Assembly (NCBI GenBank): GCA_016801845.1
Contig: CM028931.1
Coordinates: forward strand, 5,911,563-5,975,562
Direction of reading: 5' to 3'
Origin: Polydactylus sextarius
Taxonomy: Eukaryota > Chordata > Actinopteri > Polynemidae
Length of the DNA stretch: 64,000 nucleotides
Shown: positions 54,830 to 64,000 of the stretch, piece by piece
Layout: each line of letters opens with the position of its first letter
Position numbering within the stretch: the first letter of the stretch is position 1
Program-made: the position numbers and the translations under genes
Notes under the pieces: generated by a model
What the model was told of the DNA's origin: nothing
What the model saw: only the letters and a program-made list of their open reading frames with translations
Databases searched by the model: none

Positions 54830-55170
54830 GTGAAGTGTTTAGGAAAATGATGAATCTGCTGATGTGAAACATCCTTCATCGCCAGTTGTTATGAAAACAA
54901 GACGTTGGGTAAGTCTTGTAAAACAGTCTTTTTAATAAACTCTCCGTTCACTTACTAAGTTATCAGTACTTCAGGTTATGTGCAGTGACCCTATTCATGC
55001 TACTGCTGAAGTGAAGTGATATTTTGAGCTTTATTAGTGGTTAAAAAATGACAGTTTAGATACTTTTGGCTGACTGCCCCATTTACTTTCATTGTTAACT
55101 ATACGGTTGTGAAAACAAAAGTCGATATTACTTCAACTAACGTAATATATCTCTAATAGGGAGGAGTGTG
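54830..55170. mobile_element. Family A MITE, right half
   Basis: AATGATGAATCTGCTGATGT, AAGACGTTGGGTAAGTCTTG, CTATTCATGCTACTGCTGAA and GGCTGACTGCCCCATTTACT match the right arm of family A elements. Ends in a decayed CTCTAATAGGGAGGAG. Confidence 0.6.
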
Positions 55171-55605
55171 GCGGAAAGATACGCAGGAAAGTTCGACTTA
55201 AAGAGACACGAGTTGATTTGAATAATAATAATAAAAAAAAGTCTTAAGTAGTATTTTAATAGAGTATTATATAACATTTTTAAGACATTATAAAAAAAAA
55301 AGATATCATGCCAAGAAAACACGTGACTTACCCCTCAGAGGCATTATCAACAAGTATGTCTACATTTGTTCTGAGATAAGGCATAGTGGCTCCAGTTTTC
55401 TTCAAACTCACAGTATATACAATCGAACACATTACGTAAACTGCTGCTAACTAATGTTAGCTACACTTAGCTAATTGTAGCTAAGATTATGGACAAGTTC
55501 AGCTCGGTAACTTTAGCTTAAGACGCAAGTCAACTAAAGCTTGTTGACAAACGTCTTTGGACCTGATAAGTAATCACCTGGAGGACGCAGCCATTTAAGG
55601 TGTCG

Positions 55606-55928
55606 TTACAACCTGAGGACTCTGGACAGAACTGGATCCACGTCCCACAGAGCTGTGATCATAACAGAACTGGCCCCTGTTCCCCTCCTCCGTACAGTGT
55701 CGATCACATCTCGCGCTTTGTCTGCTTGTGTCTTCCTTCTGGCCGCCTGCATTTCCTCATCGTTCACGATACGCTGCTCGAGGAGTCGGTCCAGTAGCTG
55801 GTCCAGAACCTGATCTGACACCCTCTGAACAAACTGAGACCGGACTAAGAGCAATCGGTCTTCAGCTGGGAGGTTGTCAAAGTTGTCCTCTGCTGAGACG
55901 CTCCTCTGTGTACTTTCCCTTCTCGGAC
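55606..55928 (-). CDS. nlrp1: nlrp1-like CARD exon (C-terminus)
   Basis: 323 nt to TAA. NFDNLPAEDRLLLVRSQFVQ then RVSDQVLDQLLDRLLEQRIV, QAARRKTQADKARDVIDTVR, ASSVMITALWDVDPVLSRVL: six-helix CARD of ASC/NLRP1 type. The preceding T/A-rich tract and CAG give a clear acceptor. Confidence 0.93.
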
Positions 55929-58900
55929 CTGAAAAAAACAAACAAGATAAATGTTAGTTTAATGAGTTATCATCAAATACGTCCACAGGACCCAGGAGCT
56001 TTCGGACAATAATCAGAAACCTCAATGGATGAAGACTTTACCCGTCAGGTCAATTAGACGGCTCCACACATTTGTGTTTGCTGCATCTTGGACCATTAAA
56101 GTCACTTCGTTTGTGTTTGTTGACAGGCAGATCTCAAAGGTTGGGTGGTAGTTTGGTCCAAAGTCCAGGTCAAACTCATATTTCTGTAAAGCAGCAGCAG
56201 TGTGAGCAACTTTACAGAATCTAATGACTTCAGATCCATGAATCGAACACTCACCTCGGGCTCGATGATTTCAGCCTTTGCACAGTGAACTCTGTAATTC
56301 TGGCCTATGATCAACTTGCAATTGGACGTCTTCTGGATGTAGAAAGAGGTTCGATGTCTTGCCTTCACCTTTACAACAATCAGAGCATGTTAGTCACTGG
56401 GTTTGTTCTGCAGCTGGCTAATCCTGGGTCAGAGTGTGAACAGCCGTTACCTCATCCAGAGGGATGTTGCGTGGCAGCAGAAACACACTGAGGTTCTGCT
56501 TCTGTGTCTCTGGGTTTGGCGGCTGCAGGAACAGCAGGATTTGGCCACTGATTGATCTCCAAAACCTCAAAAGTGTCTCAAAAGCCCAGACGAGGCCAAA
56601 GGAAGACAGATGGGGGACTCTAACAATCACATGAGTGTCGGTGACCTCCAGTGGCTCAAGGACACTCATCCCATCATTGGCGAGGTGGATGACAGACAGC
56701 TGGTCTTTCGAAACCAAAGCTGGGACAACACACACACATTGAACACGTGTTTTACTGACAATAGCCTGCAGGGGGCACCAAAAGGATGTATACGTTCAGT
56801 CGTTTTCTCACCATCATCGCTTTGACAGTGTGGCAGATGGAGCTCACGGACGGCTTCCTCACGACTCTGGATATTGAACAGCGGCCCCGCAGGTGTCTTT
56901 CCGGCGGATTGGAGGAGGCCCTCATCCCATTGGACGGTCTCATAGCGTAGCTCTGTCTCCTGATCCACGACAAACACCAGTCCAGTTGAAGCACACTGAA
57001 ATCCACCTGAACCAGCACACCTGAACCTGCATGACACAAAGATTGATCAAGTTCATCAGAGAAAACTGTATGGTATTGATCCTGAATTGAATTGGACTGT
57101 TGTTGACTGTTGAACATGTTTCACCTTTTACTTATTGTTGTTTGGTTCATCCAAAAGAACCAATAAAAACAAGGACATCAATGATCCCTACATCTGGGAA
57201 ACTATACAAACCCTGGACAAGAGATAGACTCATCTCACTTAGATCTGAGTGACATGGAAACTACTCTGAAGACTCCGTTGGACGCATGTTGGACAGAGAA
57301 GATTGAGTGACCATCAGTGTCCCTAACGACCACAGTCCAAACTACCTGCGCTCCCTAACAAACTCTTCAGACCTCTTGTGTCCAAGCACAGAGGCTAAAC
57401 TTTGGGAATCCACCTACAACGAATTCTAAGAAAAATCTTAGAATTTTAGGGATTCCAAGATTTTCTTAGAATGACATCACTAAGAGTTGCTTTTAGAGTT
57501 TTTGTGAATACAGGCCCTGGACTGTGACTTGTGATGAAGATGTAGCTTCAGATTCAACACCTTGTAACGCTACAACCTGAATGAACAAGAATCTACACAG
57601 ACATCACACACAAAAGTCATTTCATTGTAATAATTAATTACCTGTAGGAGACTTGTGAAGATTCAATTTGCAGCTCAGGTGTGAAGCTTGATGGAGGCTG
57701 AGATTCAGAGAAAAATCATGTTGTGTTCAGTGAAACAGATTGAAGCACAGGTCAGAGGTCAAACAAATCGACAGCAGGTTCTAGTCATCAGACCTGAAGG
57801 CCCTTGAGGTTTTTTTGTGACAAAAACAACTAGAAATTTTTCAAGTCCCAGTCCTGACTTTCTTTCATAAATACAAACTGGATGGTTCACAGTAACAGCT
57901 CTGATGCTCCCACAATGCCTTCTCCCTCATCACAAAGACTGACACAGTCAGGAGAAACCAGGAGCTGATTGATCAGAAAAGTGATCACATGATTGATCAG
58001 GCATCGTGAACATCAGGAAATGAAATGTTCTCGTACAGTCGTCATGTTGTTCAAAGACATCTGCTTTTCTTTCTGCACCCCCACAAACAGAAGTCATGTT
58101 GATTTCTTTGAATATTTGTTTTCTACACTGCCTCTCCTATCAAGATTTTTTCTCTCACCTTCATCAACTGCTTGTTTTCCTCGGAGACGCTGGACTTTGT
58201 GTCTGCTGAGGTTTGATTTGCTGGGGGACGATACAAAGTAAATCTGCAGGTTTTGCAGAACCAGTGTAATGATAGAAAAATGATCAATAGCATCAATAGT
58301 TTTTCTTACCTTTACTTGACGATGGAGCGTCTTTGCACTCAGCTGGTTCCTCAGCATGTGTCCCCTTCACTGAGAACATTTACAAACCAATTAAAATTCA
58401 TCCACAATTTTTCTTTGTATCTTGAAACCACTTCAGCAGGAATTTGCAGACGTGTGATCTGAACTTCAGGAAGAGACAGATGGCAGATCCAGTATTCACA
58501 AAACCAGGGTCTTCATGAATAAATTGATTGGTTTAGAGGCTTTCTCATTTACAGATGCTGAAAGTGTTATAAATTACTTCAACAAATCTACATTTAGAAA
58601 AGGGCCTGATGTTCAACATATAACCACAGGGAGAAACTAATGCATTGTTACTCACAGGCTTTTTCTCCGGACGCATTAATCATGTTAGGTTGTAATCTGC
58701 AAAGACAAACACAACAGTTAGTTTTGTTTCAGTGGGTTTTAGCTGATCCTGGTCTGAGTCCTAGATCAGGCTCAGACTTCTCTATCCCCCTGCCTCCCTG
58801 CACAGCGAGGCAGTGTGTCCCAAGTCGCATATTTCCATACTTACACGTACTATACAGAAATACAGTGTACTGTTAATACCCGGATGGTTTCACTCAATCA

Positions 58901-61900
58901 CTTCACTCATTACGGTCAAGAAGTTGAGTGTAGACTTCTCACCCTCAATGAGTGCCATCTTGGCTACGTAGCAGGGTTTGATTATAATTGAAAACAAGCT
59001 GACCTATATCTTGACGGGTGACAATCGGAATCCATGGTTGATGATTAACGTTCTGTCTAGTGGTGATTCAAAGGAGAAGACGACGTTGAGATCATCATTT
59101 CACAAGAATGCACAAGAATTTAAGACAGCACCACCCTGTTGAAATTCGTGCACTACGGAAGCACATAGCGTATGTAGTATACTACATGGAAGTGTACTAA
59201 CAGAAGTATCCGAATTGAGACACACCGACAGGTTCATTCCAGTGTAGTGAGAGCATCACCTTCAGATCAAACCTTCTCCAAATCACTGTCAACTTTTCAT
59301 TGGCTTATAGAAAAACCTGATGCAATGCTTTGATCCAAGTAATTATGTTGATCTACTGATCGAAATGCTGGAGTTAAGCCAGAGTATTTCTGATTACTGA
59401 TATCTGAGCCCTTTGCTTTGACACTAATTATAATGATGAAAGCAGCATGGACCAACTCCAACACACTGACATCACAATATCCATTGCAAAGTCTGGACTC
59501 TCCACAAGATCCCGCAGCTCATCCAGGTCTGAATCCTTCAGGTTGTTTCCACTCAGGTCCAGTTCTCTCAGATGGGAGGGGTTGGACTTCAGAGCTGAGA
59601 CCAGAGAATCACAGCTGATCTTTGACAAACCACAGTTCCACAATCTGAATAAAGAATAAAAGATGAAGATAAAATGGTGATTGATCTGATCAATGATGTT
59701 TTACCACATTTATACTACTACTACTACTACTACAACTACTACTACTACTACTAATGACAACAATAGAAGTAGATTGTTGGTAACATTCTGGTGAAAATAC
59801 AGTAAAAAGATGAAAAAATGAAGGAAACAAAAAACAGATTGAATCTCCTACAAAACAGAAAGCAGCTCTCTGACACTGACACAAGATACCGGAGGAAACA
59901 ATGACCCTGATCACAACAAAGTGTTGAGTTATTTATTAGTTTTGGTTCTCTGTGGTAATTTCAGTCATTAATACAATTGTTAGTTTATTATATATTATTT
60001 TGTTTACATCATAGTCATGTTTTGATCAGATTTTCTTTTTCTAGTTATTTGTTTAGTTAACTACTTTGCATGTTTACTTTTTGTTTTTGTTACTTTCTGT
60101 TTATTTTAATGTTTGTTTTAGATACACTGTGGCCACTAGAGGGCACTCACAAGTATGAAGGCAGGAAGCTGGTAGGAGACCCCAGTGAACCTGGTGGCAG
60201 GAACATGTTTTTTTAACCAGAGCAGAAGAGACAAAGGATTTGTTTGTTTACTTAAGTGGACTAAATCAAGCATCAGAGCCTCAATAACCCAGCATGTACA
60301 TTCACTTTTCTTTTACACTACCTGCCCAGGGTGGAACAGTAATCACTTGATTTTGTTTAGTTTTACATTCATTCTGAACATGTATTGTTTTATTGACAAA
60401 CCGCCACGACACAAAGTATCAAGTTGAACAAATGTTTTGTTGGAGATATGAGATTTGGACGCTTATAAAATGGAGAAAGTCAAATAATGAACAATCATTG
60501 TGTTACAGAGAAAATATCACTCTCTACATCTTAATGGTTCCTTTTCATTTTTCTTTTCTAAACATTTGTAGTATTTTGTAGTATCAGTGACAGACACAAA
60601 TACGTCGTATTCACTCAGTCCAGTGTCTGTAGAAATATATGACTGATGTCAATCAAGTTTTAAAACCTTTAACAACAGTAACAGACAGTGAACTAACCCC
60701 AGAGTCTCTAGTCCACAGTCTGGACTCTGTAGAAAACCACACAGACGCTTCAGTCCTGAATCCTGAAGCTTGTTGTAGCTCAGGTTCAGTTCTCTCAGAT
60801 GAGAAGGGTTGGACTTCAGAGCTGAGACCAGAGAATCACAGCTGATTTCTGTCAAACTGCATCTACCCAATCTGAATAAAGAATAAAAGATGAAAATAAA
60901 ATGGTGAATTTTTAACACATTTATACTACTGCTACTCCTACTGCTACTGCTACCACAACTACTTTGAAAGGTCTCACCGTCTTCTTTTTCTAGTAATAAC
61001 ATACACAGTCATTTCTCTTTACCAGCTCACTGTTTAAACATCTTCACACACACATGAAAAACTCCAAGTTCAAACATTTGAAATTAACATTTACAGAAAA
61101 ACTACAACAGGTTCAGTCAGTGAACTGACCCCAGATACTCCAGTCGACAGTTTGGACTCTCCAGTCCAGCACACAACTGCTTCACTCCTGAATCCTGCAG
61201 GTTGTTGTGACTCAGGTTCAGATGTATCAGATGGGAGGGGTTGGACTTCAGAGCTGAGGCCACGACTTCACAGTCAGTCTCTGAGAGTCCACAGTTAACA
61301 AATCTGTGATTAGAGAAAATATAAAATCAGACAATTTGTAATAAAAGATATACAACATACAAAAGAAAACACGTCATTATGTGATCAACATGTCATATCA
61401 TCTTATTGTGTTTGACAGGAAACAATAATCCTCCTCAGTCTCAGACCTACAAATTCTAAAACGTCTTCAACCCGACAGCAGATCTACACAGTCACCACAG
61501 TTTCAAGGTGGACACCAAGACCAGTGTCTCCAGTTCAGTGTTTGAACAAACATCTCTCTTCTGTTCCTGAGTCACCACACTGAATAATGACCACAACATT
61601 ATGAGGATTATGATGTCACAGTGACACTGACCTTTGACCTTGAGACAGAAAGCCAGAAATTTAACATCTGGAATTATTCTGCAATGTTTGACGTCATTAG
61701 CAGCTCCATTAAAGGAGCACGATGCAAGTCTGGTCACTTTGTTCTCTATGAAGCTCCTCCTACAGTATCAGAGTAAGGCCAAGTTCAGGATGCACCATAC
61801 GTAGCCAAACATTTCATTCAACAGAAACATAAGTAAACTAAACGTCCGTCCATGACGCTTCACATCAGTGGAATTGAATCTTTGCTGTGATGAAGATTAT

Positions 61901-64000
61901 TTATTTAATTATCAAAGGTGTCGTAGCACCGTTCTGACCACATTGTTTAACCAGGCAACCACAGTGAAACGTTGTGACGCTTAACTCCACATTTGTGGAT
62001 CCAAAGTCGGTGGGGGACCGACGAACTGACAAACAGAGACAAAGGAATGAAAAACCTGAAGACATGATCCCTCTGTCCATGGCTGTCACCAACACAGAGA
62101 GATAAAAAGACTAATGAGCTGTGAAACTAAGAACAATGAGAAGAATTATCTCCAACAAGGAGCTTCTCTGTTAATGTTTGGATCTAAATGTAAAACAATC
62201 AGACATATTTATGGTGTTCACATCTATGAGTTTGTACAGTTTGGTGCAGATCCAGATAATGATCCAGATCAGAAGACAGAAGAAATGTTTTGGCCTTGGT
62301 GGAGGTGCTGTGTATATCTGAGTCTGACTAAACTTCTGATCACATCTGTTGACTGATGATGGTAATGATCATGTCAGGACTCACCGAGCCTTTCTGCAGT
62401 TCCTTACAGCTGGGATCAGTCTCCGTTTTCCCTCATCTGATGTCTTGTAGTTGGAAATGTTCAACTCATCCAGAACCTCCTCTGACATCTGCAGCATGTA
62501 GGCCAGAGCTGAACATTGGATCTCAGAGAGTTTCTTTGATCTGTTCTCTGACTTCAGGAACTCTTGTATCTGCTGATGAACTGAGTGGTCGTTCATCTCT
62601 GTCAGACAGTGGAAGATGTTGATGCTTCTGTCAGGAGAGATTTTATCACTGTTCATCTCCTTCAGGTTGTTGATGATTCTCTGGATGGTTTCTGGTCTGG
62701 TCTCGGTCTGACCCAGCAGGCCTCCTAAGACTCTCTGGTTAGACTCCAGACAGAGGCCATGAAGGAAGCGAATAAAGAGGTCGAGGTGACCATTTTTACT
62801 TTGAAGGGATTTCTCCAGGGCTTTCTTTAGGAAGTCATCCAGAGATGAGTAACTTTTGTGTTCATTTCCACGTTGAGTTGAGTTTGAGCCCCAGTATCTC
62901 AAGGTTCGAAACATTTGGGAGACAACTGAAGTTAAGTAACTGTGGTCTTCTCTCAGGAAGTCCTTCAGTACCTCAGTCTTCCTGTTGGTGAAACAGTGGA
63001 ACATGTAGACTGCAGCCAGAAACTCCTGAACGCTCAGATGAACAAAGCAGTAAACTGTTTTCTGGAAGATCACACTCTCTCTTCTGAAGATCTCTGTACA
63101 GACTCCTGAGTACACCAAGGCCTCTGAGGCACCAAGACCACACTGATCCAGGTCTTGTTGGTAGAACATGATGTTTCCTTTCTGCAGCTGTTCAAACGCC
63201 AGCCTCCCCAGCTTCAGGAGAACTTCCCTGTCAGCCTCCGTCAGCTCCTGTGGACTTGTCTCATCGTACTTTTGCTTCTTCCTCTTTGTCTGAACCAGCA
63301 GGAAGTGTGAGTATAGGTCTGTCAGGGTCTTGGGCAGCTCTCCTCTCTGCTCTGTGGTCAACATGTGTTGCAGAACTGTAGCACTGATCCAGCAGAAGAC
63401 TGGGATCTGACACATGATGTAGAGGCTCCTGGACGTCTTGATGTGTGAGATGGTTCTGTTGAACATCTCTTCATCACTGATCCTCCTCCTGAAGTACTCC
63501 TCCTTCTGGGGGTCGGTGAAGCCTCGTACTTCTGTTACCCTGTCCACACACGATGGAGGGATCTGATTGGCTGCCGCAGGTCTGGAAGTGATCCAGACCA
63601 GAGCCAATGGAAGCAGATTGCCTCGGATGAGGTTTGTCAGCAGCAGGTTGACTGATGACGTCTGTGTGACATCAGACACGACCTCCATGTTGTTGAAATC
63701 CAGTGAAAATCTGCTTTCATCCAGGCCGTCAAAGATGAACAGCACTTTACAGACAGCCAGCTCCTCTGCTGTGAGCTTCTGTAATGTTGGATGGAAAACA
63801 TGGAGCAGCCTGAGAAGACTGTACTGCTCATCTCTGATCAAGTTCAGCTCCCTGAACGAAAGCAGAACCAGCAGACTGATGTCTTGGTTTTCTGAGCCCT
63901 CTGCCCAGTCCAGAGTGAACTTCTGCACCGAGAAGGTTTTTCCAACACCAGCGACACCGTTGGTCAGGACCACTCTGATGTCTCCATGTTGACCAGGTAA
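55606..64000 (-). CDS. nlrp1: NLRP1-like inflammasome sensor (NACHT-LRR-FIIND-CARD), 5' end outside
   Basis: Thirteen exons seen: 62385-64000 (NACHT, continues off the edge), LRR exons 61130-61303, 60698-60871 and 59471-59644, linker 58656-58696, 58310-58369, 58159-58220, 57642-57697, then FIIND 56812-57026, 56451-56719, 56255-56368, 56042-56183 and CARD 55606-55928. All junctions are GT-AG and in phase to TAA at 55606-55608. NLRP1-type proteins are cytosolic danger sensors. FIIND self-cleaves into ZU5 and UPA parts, and loss of the N-terminal part frees UPA-CARD to recruit ASC/caspase. Walker A and B are intact. Any N-terminal PYD or FISNA region is beyond the window. Teleosts often have several such genes, so the symbol means family, not strict orthology. 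Confidence 0.85.
56042..56719 (-). CDS. nlrp1: nlrp1-like FIIND, UPA half (three exons)
   Basis: Exon 56451-56719 holds the self-cleavage region: His at 56685-56687, Glu at 56655-56657 or 56646-56648, then HLSSFG with the candidate scissile Leu-Ser bond between codons 56607-56609 and 56604-56606. It continues SGQILLFLQPP and VFLLPRNIPLDE. Exon 56255-56368 gives NCKLIIGQNYRVHCAKAEII. Exon 56042-56183 gives KYEFDLDFGPNYHPTFEICL and ends LIDLTG. Confidence 0.88.
56812..57026 (-). CDS. nlrp1: nlrp1-like FIIND, ZU5 half
   Basis: 215 nt: FRCAGSGGFQCASTGLVFVV then VQWDEGLLQSAGKTPAGPLF and LHLPHCQSDDG. These are the ZU5 signatures of FIIND/CARD8-type proteins (FQC..TGL.F, LHLPHC). Confidence 0.92.
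57421..57525. mobile_element. MITE end with nested hairpins in nlrp1-like intron
   Basis: ATTCTAAGA / TCTTAGAAT and AAGATTTTCTTAGAA form overlapping hairpins, followed by TTTTTGTGAATACAGGCCC, a terminal motif seen in fish MITEs (recollection). Other end not found. Confidence 0.4.
57642..58696 (-). CDS. nlrp1: nlrp1-like linker exons (four short exons)
   Basis: Exons 58656-58696 (LQPNMINASGEKA), 58310-58369 (LKGTHAEEPAECKDAPSSSK), 58159-58220 (ANQTSADTKSSVSEENKQLM) and 57642-57697 (PPSSFTPELQIESSQVSYR). Lengths 41, 60, 62 and 56 nt sum to 219, keeping the frame between LRR exon 3 and the FIIND. Low-complexity, Ser/Lys/Glu-rich linker; the last exon begins the FIIND (FTPEL...YR). Confidence 0.8.
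58813..59225. mobile_element. MITE with GTGTGTCYCAA termini in nlrp1-like intron
   Basis: Left end GTGTGTCCCAAGTCGCATAT, right end ATCCGAATTGAGACACAC, about 410 bp apart, imperfect inverted repeat. An internal piece (TTAATACCCGGATGGTTTCA) matches 48955-48975 near the L1 fragment, so a second partial copy lies at about 48900-49060. Confidence 0.6.
59471..59644 (-). CDS. nlrp1: nlrp1-like LRR exon 3
   Basis: 174 nt. LWNCGLSKISCDSLVSALKS then ELDLSGNNLKDSDLDELRDL and SPDFAMDIV; the C-terminal half departs from the repeat consensus, as in a capping repeat. Donor GTCAGTG. Confidence 0.9.
59713..59753. repeat. (TAC)n microsatellite
   Basis: ACT/TAC triplets with one ACA interruption, between LRR exons. 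A shorter relative lies at 60924-60963. Confidence 0.9.
59900..60600. other. nlrp1-like intron between LRR exons 2 and 3, nothing recognised
   Basis: AT-rich intronic sequence. Open frames at 60185-60427 and nearby have no domain signature. Confidence 0.45.
60698..60871 (-). CDS. nlrp1: nlrp1-like LRR exon 2
   Basis: 174 nt. LGRCSLTEISCDSLVSALKS then ELNLSYNKLQDSGLKRLCGF. Acceptor TATTCAG, donor GTTAGT. Confidence 0.92.
61130..61303 (-). CDS. nlrp1: nlrp1-like LRR exon 1
   Basis: Exactly 174 nt, phase 2/2. Encodes FVNCGLSETDCEVVASALKS then HLNLSHNNLQDSGVKQLCAG, an RI-type leucine-rich repeat pair as in fish NLR-C genes. Acceptor ATCACAG, donor GTCAGT. Confidence 0.92.
61713..61850. mobile_element. 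Family H MITE fragment in nlrp1-like intron
   Basis: TTAA|AGGAGCACGATGCAAGTC and TATGAAGCTCCTCCTACAGT match the left part of the family H elements at 45079 and 46484. The right end is missing. Confidence 0.6.
62385..64000 (-). CDS. nlrp1: nlrp1-like NACHT exon (partial at window edge)
   Basis: The frame is open to base 64000. Walker A GVAGVGKT is at 63935-63958; Walker B LFIFDGLDE ends near 63716; sensor-1-like WITSRP lies near 63595. The winged-helix region has FCWISATVLQHML and HLSVQEFLAAVYM. Ends RKA-R into donor GTGAG (62384-62380). A 25-28 residue segment at about 62855-62940 is absent from the pseudogene copy. Confidence 0.9.

Noticed and set aside
63567..63992. 141-codon plus-strand frame
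   Set aside because: Antisense shadow of the NACHT exon.

Overview
This window is vertebrate nuclear DNA, almost certainly from a teleost fish. Its genes are split by GT-AG introns. It is dense in microsatellites and short non-autonomous DNA transposons, and it carries a fish-type NLR immune gene with 174-nt LRR exons. There are no bacterial-type operons. Of the short open frames in the window, only a handful are real exons.

Layout. (1) Positions 1-18918, minus strand: the 5' end of abca2 (lipid ABC transporter). Coding exon 1 is at 18853-18918 and exon 2 at 1548-1641. The ~17.2 kb intron 1 between them is full of transposon copies, a 1.4 kb minisatellite and a ~1 kb ATC/ATG trinucleotide tract. 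The rest of abca2 lies left of the window. (2) 24458-25498, plus strand: an intact single-coding-exon alpha-1,3-fucosyltransferase, called fut7 from sequence and synteny. (3) 29689-47402, minus strand: a complete nine-exon npdc1 (310 codons), reconstructed exon by exon with continuous reading phase. (4) 49200-53400: old LINE fragments and a broken NACHT-domain NLR copy. (5) 55606-64000, minus strand: an NLRP1-like gene cut by the right edge. It shows a NACHT exon, three LRR exons, a linker, a full FIIND (ZU5-UPA) and a C-terminal CARD, all in phase.

The order abca2-fut7-npdc1 matches human 9q34.3 as I recall it. There all three genes share one strand; here fut7 is flipped, head-to-head with abca2 and tail-to-tail with npdc1. 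These three are conserved neighbours rather than a pathway: ABCA2 is an endolysosomal lipid transporter, FUT7 is a Golgi enzyme that finishes sialyl-Lewis x selectin ligands, and NPDC1 is a neural single-pass membrane protein. The NLR pair is a separate, fast-evolving immune cluster.

The most interesting signals are two. First, the NLRP1-like gene keeps the His/Glu/Ser set needed for FIIND self-cleavage but has Leu instead of Phe just before the scissile Ser. Second, several families of short inverted-repeat elements end in TTAA followed by AG, which suggests Kolobok-like mobilisation, and four of them share a co-linear internal core, suggesting descent from one ancestor.
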